Under the pieces are notes generated by a model that saw only the letters and a list, made by a program, of their open reading frames with translations, was not told the DNA's origin and did not search any database. Below are positions 1 to 6,090 of a stretch of DNA of 7,496 nucleotides, piece after piece. This stretch comes from Geobacter sp. (GTDB lineage: Bacteria > Desulfobacterota > Desulfuromonadia > Geobacterales > Geobacteraceae): NCBI GenBank assembly GCA_003857395.1, contig RPRC01000276.1, positions 1 to 7,496 of the forward strand. Reading direction: 5' to 3'. Each line of letters opens with the position of its first letter. Position 1 is the stretch's first letter. Made by a program: the position numbers and the translations under genes.

Positions 1-1289
1 CCGGGGTGGGCTACTACCTGTCCGGTGGCGGTCTTCTCTCCGACGGTCTTCTCCCGCACAATGGCTTCCACGCAGGTAATTTCGATACTAAATTGAAATA
101 CTCACCCACGGACCGGGCTGACCTCACTTTTACCCTCGGCTACAACCGGGGTGCCAGGGAGATCGGAGAGGTTCCCCTTTACGGCGTTTCTTTTGACGGT
201 GACTATCAATATGTTTTTACTACCCTGGGGCTTGATTATTCGATTACCAATGACCTTGCGCTGGAACTCACACTCCGGTCGTCGTGGCGGGATGATGAAC
301 AACGCCAGAACGATTTGCTGACAGGCCTGATGTTGGTCGATATCGATTTTGCTGAGCGAAACTTCGGCGCAGGAACGAAACTCGTTTGGACCCCAAGAGG
401 GCACGAAGTGGTTCTTGGAACGGATTTCGATTCCGGGCACCTGGAGTCTACTTCTATCAAGGATGGCAAGCAGCGGCTGGAGAAGTGGGCGATTTTCCTC
501 AACGACACGGTCACTCTTGGGGATTTCTCCCTCACTCCTGGTCTGCGATATGACCATACCAGCACCAATGGTGACTTTTGGAGTCCGAGTGTGGGAGTTA
601 CCTTTGCGCCCTGGGAGAGCACCGTCCTGAGGGCCTACGTGGCTAGGGGGTTCAGTACCCCGCCTCTATTCTATACCTTTGGCGATGGTTTCTATTCTGT
701 ATCAAACCCCAATCTGAAAATGGAATCTGTCTGGTCCTACTCCCTCGGTCTGGAGACTACTATTCTCCGTTATGCATGGTTAAAGACAACCCTTTTTCGC
801 CACGATATAAGTAATTTAGTAGGAAGCTTGGAACTGCCGGATGGGCGGTCCACATATGTAAACCAAGGCAAACATCGTCGTCAGGGGGTGGAGCTGGAGG
901 TGAAGACCATGCCGGTATTTAATACCTCTTTAACCATTGGGTACGCCTTTGTGGATGCGACTGATCGAGAAACCGGCGAAATAATTACCTTGGTGCCCCG
1001 AAATACTTATGATGTGGGGATTTTGTATGATGACAGAAAGAGTTGCCGAGCCACCTTGAAGGGACACTACACCCAGTGGAACGGGGAGGTAGCGGACAAC
1101 GGCAAGTCTACTGCAATGATTTGGGACTTTTATCTGTCCAAAAAATTGTTCACGTTCACTGATGATCGACAGTCATCGCTGGAAACATTCTTCTCAGCCC
1201 ATAATCTCTTCAACGGCGCTCAATATCCAGCCTTTCCTTTTCGCAATCCAAGGCGCTGGTTCGAGGGTGGAGTCCGAATCTATTTTTAG
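1..1289 (+). CDS. TonB-dependent outer-membrane receptor, C-terminal part (5'-truncated by window)
   Basis: The reading frame is open from the left edge (first full codon at position 3) to TAG at 1287-1289, giving about 428 residues of C-terminal barrel. The signal peptide, TonB box and plug domain lie outside the window. The GTG at position 6 is not a real start, because the frame is already open and the protein begins inside beta-barrel sequence. Visible family features are alternating aromatic beta-strands, the RAYVARGFSTPP and SNPNLKMES stretches typical of receptor barrels, the RRQGVELEVK strand, a final strand containing SAHNLFNGAQYP, and a C-terminal phenylalanine (GGVRIYF) as expected for BamA-dependent insertion. 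Such proteins import siderophores, cobalamin, haem or other metal chelates using TonB/ExbBD energy; the substrate cannot be read from this part. No clear terminator follows, and the next gene has its own promoter 28 bp downstream. Confidence 0.9.
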   Translation, partial: GVGYYLSGGGLLSDGLLPHNGFHAGNFDTKLKYSPTDRADLTFTLGYNRGAREIGEVPLYGVSFDGDYQYVFTTLGLDYSITNDLALELTLRSSWRDDEQRQNDLLTGLMLVDIDFAERNFGAGTKLVWTPRGHEVVLGTDFDSGHLESTSIKDGKQRLEKWAIFLNDTVTLGDFSLTPGLRYDHTSTNGDFWSPSVGVTFAPWESTVLRAYVARGFSTPPLFYTFGDGFYSVSNPNLKMESVWSYSLGLETTILRYAWLKTTLFRHDISNLVGSLELPDGRSTYVNQGKHRRQGVELEVKTMPVFNTSLTIGYAFVDATDRETGEIITLVPRNTYDVGILYDDRKSCRATLKGHYTQWNGEVADNGKSTAMIWDFYLSKKLFTFTDDRQSSLETFFSAHNLFNGAQYPAFPFRNPRRWFEGGVRIYF

Positions 1290-1317
1290 CAGCGGTCAAT
1301 CGTTTTCCTGAAAAACC

Positions 1318-1346
1318 TTGACGAATCGTGGTGAACTGCTTAGCAT
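1318..1346 (+). promoter_or_regulatory. Sigma-70-like promoter of the small-peptide gene
   Basis: A -35 box TTGACG (1318-1323, five of six consensus bases) is separated by exactly 17 bp from a -10 box TAGCAT (1341-1346, four of six). It lies just after the receptor stop codon. Transcription would start near 1353, about 40 nt before the peptide ATG. This suggests the peptide/maturase pair has its own transcription start rather than relying on readthrough from the receptor gene. Confidence 0.55.
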
Positions 1347-1378
1347 GAGATCTTGTTCAGGGTTTTAAATTAATCCAA

Positions 1379-1386
1379 GAAGGAGG
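1379..1386 (+). promoter_or_regulatory. Strong ribosome binding site of the peptide gene
   Basis: The sequence GAAGGAGG is close to the full anti-Shine-Dalgarno complement. It ends 5 nt before the ATG at 1392. This strong site supports the 34-codon frame as a real, well-translated gene and contrasts with the maturase start at 1555, which has no such site. Confidence 0.8.
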
Positions 1387-1391
1387 ATGTT

Positions 1392-1496
1392 ATGGAAAAT
1401 GAAGAGATCATGATTTTTGACGACGGGAGTGATTCGCTTCTCAGTCCGATGGGTATGTGTTGCGGTGGGCTTTATATGCCGTTTCGGTATGTCTAA
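1392..1496 (+). CDS. Putative RiPP precursor peptide (geopeptide-like), 34 aa
   Basis: ATG at 1392 follows a near-perfect Shine-Dalgarno sequence; the frame ends at TAA 1494-1496. The 34-residue product has an acidic N-terminal half (MENEEIMIFDDGSD), which would act as the leader, and a C-terminal half starting near SPMGM that holds two adjacent cysteines (C23, C24), G25-G26 and then aromatic and hydrophobic residues (LYMPFRYV). It has no signal peptide and no double-glycine leader cut site in the usual position. Its place 58 nt upstream of a radical SAM/SPASM peptide maturase on the same strand identifies it as the likely substrate. From memory it resembles the small 'geopeptide' substrates linked to radical SAM maturases in Geobacter; this family assignment is unverified. 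The chemical modification is unknown. Likely modified positions are C23/C24 (thioether) or the residues around Y28-Y33. It is easily missed by gene callers because of its length. Confidence 0.75.
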   Translation: MENEEIMIFDDGSDSLLSPMGMCCGGLYMPFRYV

Positions 1497-1520
1497 CCTG
1501 CCAGATATTTTGTAAGTATC

Positions 1521-1548
1521 GGGGGGACATTTCCCCCCTCCCTTTTTT
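1521..1548 (+). terminator. Intercistronic hairpin with T-tract, possible attenuator
   Basis: GGGGGGA (1521-1527) and TCCCCCC (1532-1538) form a 7-bp perfect stem with a 4-nt loop (CATT). A run of six T residues follows at 1543-1548, 5 nt after the stem. The element lies between the precursor stop and the maturase ATG. It looks like a partial intrinsic terminator or mRNA-stabilising hairpin that would lower maturase output relative to the peptide. The T-run is displaced from the stem, so strong termination is uncertain. Confidence 0.5.
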
Positions 1549-1554
1549 CCACCA

Positions 1555-2850
1555 ATGCATCTATCCAGATATCTGAAACAATACCCTTGCCGCGACAACC
1601 CCGACAAGGTCCTCCTCTTCTCCACCCGTCGGCTGTCCAAGGCCATCGTCCCCCTGTCCATTCTCCGGTCGGTGGCAGAAGGCACGCTCTCGCCTGAAAG
1701 CATCGCGACTCTTACCCGTCTTGGTTTCCTCGTGCCGGACCGCGATGCCGAGCGGCAGGAAATGCTCACGGTGATGACCGATGCGGAAGAGCGGCTGAAA
1801 AAGGCCTTCCTCATGGCAGTCATGAACCTGGACTGCAACCTTGCCTGCACCTATTGCTACGAAGGAAAACAGCGGGGGCGGCATTACATGTCCCCGGAAA
1901 CCGCTGATCTGCTCGTAAAGTATTGTGAGGAGAATTTCCTGCAGCAGGGCAAAGATCTCATCATTGATTTCTACGGCGGCGAGCCGCTTCTGAGCCTGGA
2001 CCTCATCCGTGATATCTCGCTCCGCTTGCAGACCTCCGCCGAAAAGGCCGGAACGGAATACGCCTTCACCCTGGTAACGAACGGCACCCTCCTTACCTCT
2101 GCCGTGGCCTCGGAGCTTGTCCCTCTCGGCTTGAAAAGCGCCAGGATTACCCTTGACGGACCTCGGGAAAACCACGATTGCTACCGTCCGTTTTCTTCCG
2201 GAAAAGGGAGCTTCGATCTCATCGTCAAGAATCTTCGTGATGTCTGCGAAATTATAAAGATCGGGATCGGCGGCAACTACACCGAGGAGAATTACCGGGA
2301 ATTCCCCCGTCTTCTGGACGAACTGGTGGCTCTGGGAGTAACCCCGGACAAGGTTGCCCATGTGCTGTTTGCGCCGGTCAGCGACACCCTCGGAGAGCAC
2401 CTGATGCCGGAATTTTCCGAGGGTTGCTGCTCCGCCGATGAGCCGTGGCTGGTGGATGCTTCAATCTACCTGCGGGAGGAGATTTTGCGGCGCGGTTTTT
2501 CTACGCCGAAGGTTCAGCCCACCACCTGCATGATCGAGTTTAAGGACAACCTTGTGGCTCATTACGACGGGGCCCTGTACAAATGCCCAGCCTTTATCGG
2601 CCTGGAAGGGCTCGACGTGGGACACCTGGAAAGCGGCATCCGCGACTTCCGTGAGTCTCACAATATGGATGTCTGGAAGAAAGATGAATGTCTCGACTGC
2701 GCGTATCTGCCCCTCTGTTTTGGCGGCTGCCGTTTTATGACTCTGCTGCAGAAAGGTGCCATCAATGACGTGGAATGCCGCAAGGCCTGGTATGATGCAA
2801 CCCTCGAAGAACTCATCCTGCAGGATCTCCGCTACTTGCAGAAAAAATAA
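1555..2850 (+). CDS. Radical SAM/SPASM peptide maturase (geopeptide maturase-like)
   Basis: A 431-residue cytosolic iron-sulfur enzyme predicted to modify the adjacent 34-aa peptide by S-adenosylmethionine radical chemistry. The N-terminal region (MHLSRYLKQYPC, LFSTRRLSKA, TRLGFLVPD) resembles the N-terminal region common in peptide maturases of this class. The radical SAM cluster motif is C94-x3-C98-x2-C101; GGEP at 141-144 and TNGT at 175-178 are further SAM-fold motifs. The SPASM domain is complete: C325, then G339-x4-C344, then C379-x2-C382-x5-C388-x3-C392, then C408, matching the seven-cysteine pattern that binds two auxiliary [4Fe-4S] clusters. An extra C291-C292 pair lies between the two domains. 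ATG 1555 is the only sensible start, since a stop at 1513 closes the frame upstream and conserved sequence begins at once. No Shine-Dalgarno sequence precedes it, only a long pyrimidine tract. The reaction type cannot be predicted from sequence. A terminator follows about 110 nt after the stop. Confidence 0.92.
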   Translation: MHLSRYLKQYPCRDNPDKVLLFSTRRLSKAIVPLSILRSVAEGTLSPESIATLTRLGFLVPDRDAERQEMLTVMTDAEERLKKAFLMAVMNLDCNLACTYCYEGKQRGRHYMSPETADLLVKYCEENFLQQGKDLIIDFYGGEPLLSLDLIRDISLRLQTSAEKAGTEYAFTLVTNGTLLTSAVASELVPLGLKSARITLDGPRENHDCYRPFSSGKGSFDLIVKNLRDVCEIIKIGIGGNYTEENYREFPRLLDELVALGVTPDKVAHVLFAPVSDTLGEHLMPEFSEGCCSADEPWLVDASIYLREEILRRGFSTPKVQPTTCMIEFKDNLVAHYDGALYKCPAFIGLEGLDVGHLESGIRDFRESHNMDVWKKDECLDCAYLPLCFGGCRFMTLLQKGAINDVECRKAWYDATLEELILQDLRYLQKK

Positions 2851-2914
2851 CAGTTTCTACGTTGTCCGCTTGCCTTTCCTGTCCTCGCCCAGCCGAATTT
2901 TCGCTTCGATTTCC

Positions 2915-2947
2915 TAAGTCCGACAGACTCCTCGGCCTCTGGACTTA
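2915..2947. repeat. Inverted repeat / structured 3' region before the terminator
   Basis: TAAGTCC (2915-2921) is perfectly complemented by GGACTTA (2941-2947). An alternative pairing uses TAAGTC/GACTTA plus CAGA (2924-2927) with TCTG (2938-2941), giving a 10-bp stem with a 3-nt bulge and a 10-nt loop. It sits in the convergent spacer 2851-2999, which otherwise holds no gene. It could stabilise the maturase mRNA 3' end; no T-tract follows it directly. Confidence 0.4.
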
Positions 2948-2961
2948 ATCTCAAGAGTATC

Positions 2962-2985
2962 AAAGGGGAGCTTGCTCCCCTTTTT
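2962..2985 (+). terminator. Rho-independent terminator of the peptide/maturase unit
   Basis: AAAGGGGAG (2962-2970) pairs with CTCCCCTTT (2975-2983) around a CTTG loop, forming a 9-bp perfect stem that runs into five T residues (2981-2985). It lies about 110 nt after the maturase stop. Read on the other strand the stem also ends in a short T-run (three T), so it may partly serve the convergent regulator gene, whose stop codon is at 3000. Confidence 0.85.
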
Positions 2986-2999
2986 CTGTGGCAGTACTG

Positions 3000-5810
3000 T
3001 CACAAGCGTATTGTTTTGTATATGAAGTTCTTGAACTTAAAGAACTTTTTCTGATCCCCTGCGTCTTCCCCGATGTCACCGTTGATAACCCTCAGAGCTC
3101 GGGCAATCTGGGGCATTGTGCGCCCTGAGGCCTGCCTGGTTTTCTCGATGATGAGTCGTACCACATCTCGTGGAATGCGATTTTTCGAATAGGGCTCATA
3201 GACCGCTTCCCAAAAATCCTTTCCTGCTGCAATCTCCGCAAGTACCTCTTCGGCAAGCTGCTCCTGAAGCCTGTCATGGGTGTTGGTCGGCAGTTCCTGC
3301 TCGCTGTCACGGACAACACGGCGGATGTCGTTTTCGGTAATCGCTGTGCCGCTGCGGAAGAAGAGTGCCCGTAACAGGATACTGCGGAGTTCCCGGATGT
3401 TTCCTTCGTAACGATGCGTCAGCAGCAACGTTTTTGCCCCATCGGTGAGCGTCGGGGCATCGTCCATGGGCTCGTCAGCTCCACGGTAGGTTCGGTAGAG
3501 CTTTCCGAGGAAATGGGTTGCAAGGTCGCTAATGTCCTCGCGTCGCTCGCCGAGACTGGGAATTCTGACAGAAAGTTCCGAGAGCCGGTGGTAGAGATCC
3601 TCCCGGAATCGTCCCGCCTTGATCTCTTCGTGAAGGTTCTTGTTGGTTGCCGCCACGAGGAGCACCCGGCCATGCCGTTCGTGGCTTTCGCCAAGGCGGA
3701 AAAATTCTCCGTTATCAAGAAACCGCAGCAGCTGAACTTGAGTTTTCGGATCCGCATCGCCGATTTCATCCAGGAAAACGACCCCTCCCTGAGCTTCTTC
3801 CAAGATCCCCTTGCGGTCGCTGTATGCTCCGGTGAAGGCGCCTTTTTTGTGACCGAACAGTTCAGAGTAGGTGAGTTCGCCGCTGTAGGCGGCAATATTC
3901 GTCTTCTTAACGGGGAGCTCCCCTCCCGTTTTTACCGCATCCCGGTACATCTCGTTCAGCTTGTTGTAGAAATTGTTGAAGAAAAATTCTTTCCCCGCCC
4001 CGGTTTGACCTACGAGCAGGATGGAGGGCAGGCCGAGGCTCGTTTCCTGGAGATTATTTGTGTTCCAGGAGACGATGCGATTGCAGAGCGGCACGGAAAC
4101 GGTGTTGATGAAATCAACCAGTTCCTTGGCTTTGTGGCTATTGCCGATAATGTTTCCCAAACGGTAGGATGAGACCAGGGGATCCTTGTAGGCCACGTCG
4201 TTCGTCAAGCGCGATACCTGGCTCTGCAGGTTTTCGATTTGCTGGATGTCGGCAATGTAGCGTGAGGTGAGGCTTTCGATGATCTGGAGTATCCGCTTGT
4301 GCTCTTCGGTGAAGTAGCCCCGTTTCAAGGAGTTAAGGCAAATCACTCCGAGTATCGTATCCTCGCAGATAATGGGCATGGCGATTTCGCTTCGGATCAG
4401 TTCGCTGGTGGGGTAATGAAATCCTTCACCCCGCATTTCGTCCTCCACATCGGCGATAATCTTCGGCTGCTTCGACCAGGCGACATACCCGGTAAGGCTG
4501 CGCTCTTCCGGCGGTAATTCGCTTCCGCCGACACGGAAGGGGGGGATTTTTTTCTTCAGCCATTCCTTGTTTTTTGCCCCGATGATTACGCCGGCATCGT
4601 CTTCTACCACCAGCCATTTTTCAAGATCCCACTCGCGGACCACGGCAATGCTGCCGGTGTCGGCACCGATAAGTTTGGTGGCCTTTGACAGGACCTTGTC
4701 CAGGAAGGTTTGCAATTTTTCATTGCGCTCCTTCAGTAGGTCGGTGATCTCCGCCAGCACCCTGATTTCCAAATGCTCGTCGCCGATCTCCCTGATGACC
4801 CGCTCCACCATTTCCGCATGGGTTTGCAGTATCCCTGCTTCGAATTCCGAGAATTGGTGGTTTTCTCGCGAATAGTAATTAACCAGACAGATGACCTTGC
4901 GGGTCTCGGGTTCATAGCGCGGGACGATGTAGAGAGAGCGTAGAAACATTTTTTCGGTCAGGGCCCGTTTCTGGAGGAATTGCTGGGTAAGGTCGGGGAT
5001 GAAGAGCGGTTGTAACAGTTGCTCGTCGTTGATGCAGCCGTCGTCTCCGACGAATTTTGCCACCAGGGACCGTCCCCTTCCCAGTTTTATGGAGCCCAGG
5101 TCATCGTAGAGGGCTTTCAGTCTGGGGTCTGCCGAGTAGCTGGCAAGAACCTCCATGCGGGTTTTGCCGTGGCTGGCGATTGTCGGGACGAGCACCGAGG
5201 CGAGTGACAGACGGTCGATGAGCCGGACCGCCGAATTTACCATAAAGGCACCCGCTTCCCGTTTCTTGAATTGTTCCACCCGGCGCGTCAGGAGTATTTG
5301 CTGCTGATATTTACGCGCCTGATCGAGGCTGTCGGCGATGAAATTCAAGAAATCGATCAGGAGGTCAGTATCGGATTCGTTGGGCGGTTTTTCCGGGCTA
5401 TCGTCATCAATGCAGATGACCCCGATGGATCTTCCCAGTTTTACCAACGGAAAAAGGCTGGTTGTGGTAATGGCACAGGTTTTTGCCAAGCGGATATCAA
5501 GGGGGAGGCTGCGGTTTTTTGCATCCGTCAGTATTGTTGGGGATTGACTGGCAAACACGATTGAGACCAGCGCCTCCCGGGAGACGATCGGAAAGCTTGT
5601 CTCCTTAATCTCATCCTTGTACGGACCTGAGACGTGGGCACAGGAGAGCACCCCTCCGGTCAGGTCTTCAAGGTAGATCCTGATTCGCTGCCTGTTGGTG
5701 ATGAGGCGGGTACCTTCAGCGGTCGCAAAAAGCAGTTCTTCGAGATTTTCCTTGCCGAATTTTTTTATCGTGTTCCGAAGAGCATCAAGGTTTGTTGCAA
5801 TCACGTTCAT
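3000..5810 (-). CDS. Sigma-54-dependent transcriptional activator with three GAF domains
   Basis: A 936-residue bacterial enhancer-binding protein. Residues about 25-165, 185-340 and 365-520 look like three tandem GAF sensor domains (for example SLFPLVKLGRSIGVICIDD near 118-136 and EIAMPIICEDTILGVICLNS near 475-494). A short coiled linker (about 518-540) follows. The AAA+ sigma-54 interaction domain starts near 550: Walker A GQTGAGKE (601-608), the GAFTGA loop that contacts sigma-54 (657-662), Walker B VVFLDEIGD (677-685), sensor ATN (721-723), arginine-finger region RFREDLYHRL (734-743) and GNIREL (803-808). All activity motifs are intact, so it should remodel sigma-54 RNA polymerase. There is no receiver domain, so the signal is probably a small ligand or redox state sensed by the GAF region. 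The C-terminus (about 845-936, ending KKFFKFKNFIYKTIRL) is not the usual Fis-type helix-turn-helix. The ATG at 5808-5810 is preceded by AGGGGT 5 nt away. It is convergent with the peptide cassette and divergent from the NfnA-like operon. Confidence 0.93.
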   Translation of the reverse strand: MNVIATNLDALRNTIKKFGKENLEELLFATAEGTRLITNRQRIRIYLEDLTGGVLSCAHVSGPYKDEIKETSFPIVSREALVSIVFASQSPTILTDAKNRSLPLDIRLAKTCAITTTSLFPLVKLGRSIGVICIDDDSPEKPPNESDTDLLIDFLNFIADSLDQARKYQQQILLTRRVEQFKKREAGAFMVNSAVRLIDRLSLASVLVPTIASHGKTRMEVLASYSADPRLKALYDDLGSIKLGRGRSLVAKFVGDDGCINDEQLLQPLFIPDLTQQFLQKRALTEKMFLRSLYIVPRYEPETRKVICLVNYYSRENHQFSEFEAGILQTHAEMVERVIREIGDEHLEIRVLAEITDLLKERNEKLQTFLDKVLSKATKLIGADTGSIAVVREWDLEKWLVVEDDAGVIIGAKNKEWLKKKIPPFRVGGSELPPEERSLTGYVAWSKQPKIIADVEDEMRGEGFHYPTSELIRSEIAMPIICEDTILGVICLNSLKRGYFTEEHKRILQIIESLTSRYIADIQQIENLQSQVSRLTNDVAYKDPLVSSYRLGNIIGNSHKAKELVDFINTVSVPLCNRIVSWNTNNLQETSLGLPSILLVGQTGAGKEFFFNNFYNKLNEMYRDAVKTGGELPVKKTNIAAYSGELTYSELFGHKKGAFTGAYSDRKGILEEAQGGVVFLDEIGDADPKTQVQLLRFLDNGEFFRLGESHERHGRVLLVAATNKNLHEEIKAGRFREDLYHRLSELSVRIPSLGERREDISDLATHFLGKLYRTYRGADEPMDDAPTLTDGAKTLLLTHRYEGNIRELRSILLRALFFRSGTAITENDIRRVVRDSEQELPTNTHDRLQEQLAEEVLAEIAAGKDFWEAVYEPYSKNRIPRDVVRLIIEKTRQASGRTMPQIARALRVINGDIGEDAGDQKKFFKFKNFIYKTIRL

Positions 5811-5841
5811 CGGGACCCCTGTTCAGGTGTTTTTTACTGGT

Positions 5842-5871
5842 ATCTTACGGGGGATGCAAGAGGGAAGTCAA
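5842..5871 (-). promoter_or_regulatory. Candidate sigma-70-like promoter of the sigma-54 regulator gene
   Basis: On the minus strand, TTGACT (complement of 5866-5871, five of six consensus bases) is followed after 18 bp by TAAGAT (complement of 5842-5847, four of six). Transcription would begin near 5835, about 25 nt before the start codon at 5810. TACTC repeats lie just upstream of this -35 box. It is predicted from consensus alone. Confidence 0.4.
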
Positions 5872-5881
5872 GACATAGATG

Positions 5882-5926
5882 TACTCAGTATACTCAATTT
5901 ATGTTTGTTATATGTACTCGATTGAG
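5882..5926. repeat. TACTC direct repeats and CTCAAT/ATTGAG inverted repeat (possible operator)
   Basis: TACTCA occurs at 5882-5887 and again at 5891-5896 (9-bp period), with a third related TACTCG at 5915-5920. AGTATACT (5887-5894) is a perfect 8-bp palindrome. CTCAAT (5893-5898) is inverted as ATTGAG (5921-5926). The cluster lies in the AT-rich part of the divergent spacer, roughly 45-85 bp upstream of the candidate transcription start of the regulator gene, a position that suits an activator or autoregulatory site. The binding protein is unknown. Confidence 0.4.
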
Positions 5927-5953
5927 CCCTTTGGCGGACTTTGCAAAAAAAAT

Positions 5954-5981
5954 TTTACCTTTAGAAAATTTTCTGTATATA
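5954..5981 (+). promoter_or_regulatory. Weak candidate promoter for the NfnA-like operon
   Basis: TTTACC (5954-5959) and TATATA (5976-5981) are 16 bp apart in the most AT-rich part of the divergent spacer, upstream of the gene starting at 6091. Each box matches about four of six consensus bases. It would leave a leader of roughly 100 nt that contains the inverted repeats at 6024-6066. The call is tentative because AT-rich sequence yields such matches by chance. Confidence 0.25.
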
Positions 5982-6023
5982 TGCCTGAGAAATTCAGGGC
6001 TGACCTTTTATCATTTGCGGGTC

Positions 6024-6066
6024 GTGAGTGTTACACACTTACATAGTACGTCATGTGGTGTGTGAA
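6024..6066. repeat. Inverted repeats upstream of the NfnA-like gene (operator or leader hairpin)
   Basis: Two overlapping dyads are visible. GTGAGTG (6024-6030) and CACTTAC (6036-6042) pair at six of seven positions, with a G-T pair at the seventh, around TTACA. A larger dyad pairs ACACAC (6033-6038) with GTGTGT (6058-6063), extended by TT (6031-6032) with AA (6065-6066) across a one-base bulge, and inside it ACAT (6041-6044) with ATGT (6053-6056). They end 24 nt before the ATG at 6091, so they could be a repressor site or mutually exclusive mRNA hairpins near the translation start. Confidence 0.4.
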
Positions 6067-6090
6067 ATACCGGACTAATCCGAGGTGCTG

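Noticed and set aside
1301..1316. TTTTC/GAAAA dyad as a terminator for the TonB receptor gene
   Set aside because: The arms are only about five A/T-rich pairs with almost no loop and no following T-tract, too weak to call.
1329..1344. Sigma-54-like TGG...GC upstream of the peptide gene
   Set aside because: The GG to GC distance is 13, one base too long, and the same bases form a well-spaced sigma-70-like promoter.
1365..1850. 161-aa frame on the minus strand overlapping the small peptide gene and the maturase start
   Set aside because: It is the shadow of the peptide and maturase genes, has a low-complexity Arg/Ser-rich product, and conflicts with well-supported genes, a promoter and a ribosome binding site on the plus strand.
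1561..2400. 279-aa frame on the minus strand within the maturase gene
   Set aside because: The opposite frame encodes a complete radical SAM motif set; the minus product has no recognisable domain.
3414..4172. 252-aa plus-strand frame inside the sigma-54 regulator gene
   Set aside because: It lies opposite the AAA+ domain with all motifs intact on the minus strand and looks like an antisense artefact of GC-rich codon use.
5932..5945. Sigma-54 -24/-12 look-alike (TGGC then TTGC)
   Set aside because: The GG to GC distance is 10 rather than the strictly required 12 bp.
5634..6065. 143-aa plus-strand frame spanning the regulator 5' end and the divergent spacer
   Set aside because: It overlaps the regulator N-terminus in antisense and crosses the AT-rich regulatory region; no ribosome binding site or recognisable domain supports it.
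6085..6090. GTG at 6085 as the start of the NfnA-like gene
   Set aside because: It overlaps the likely Shine-Dalgarno sequence (GAGG); ATG 6091 has better spacing and fits the family N-terminus.
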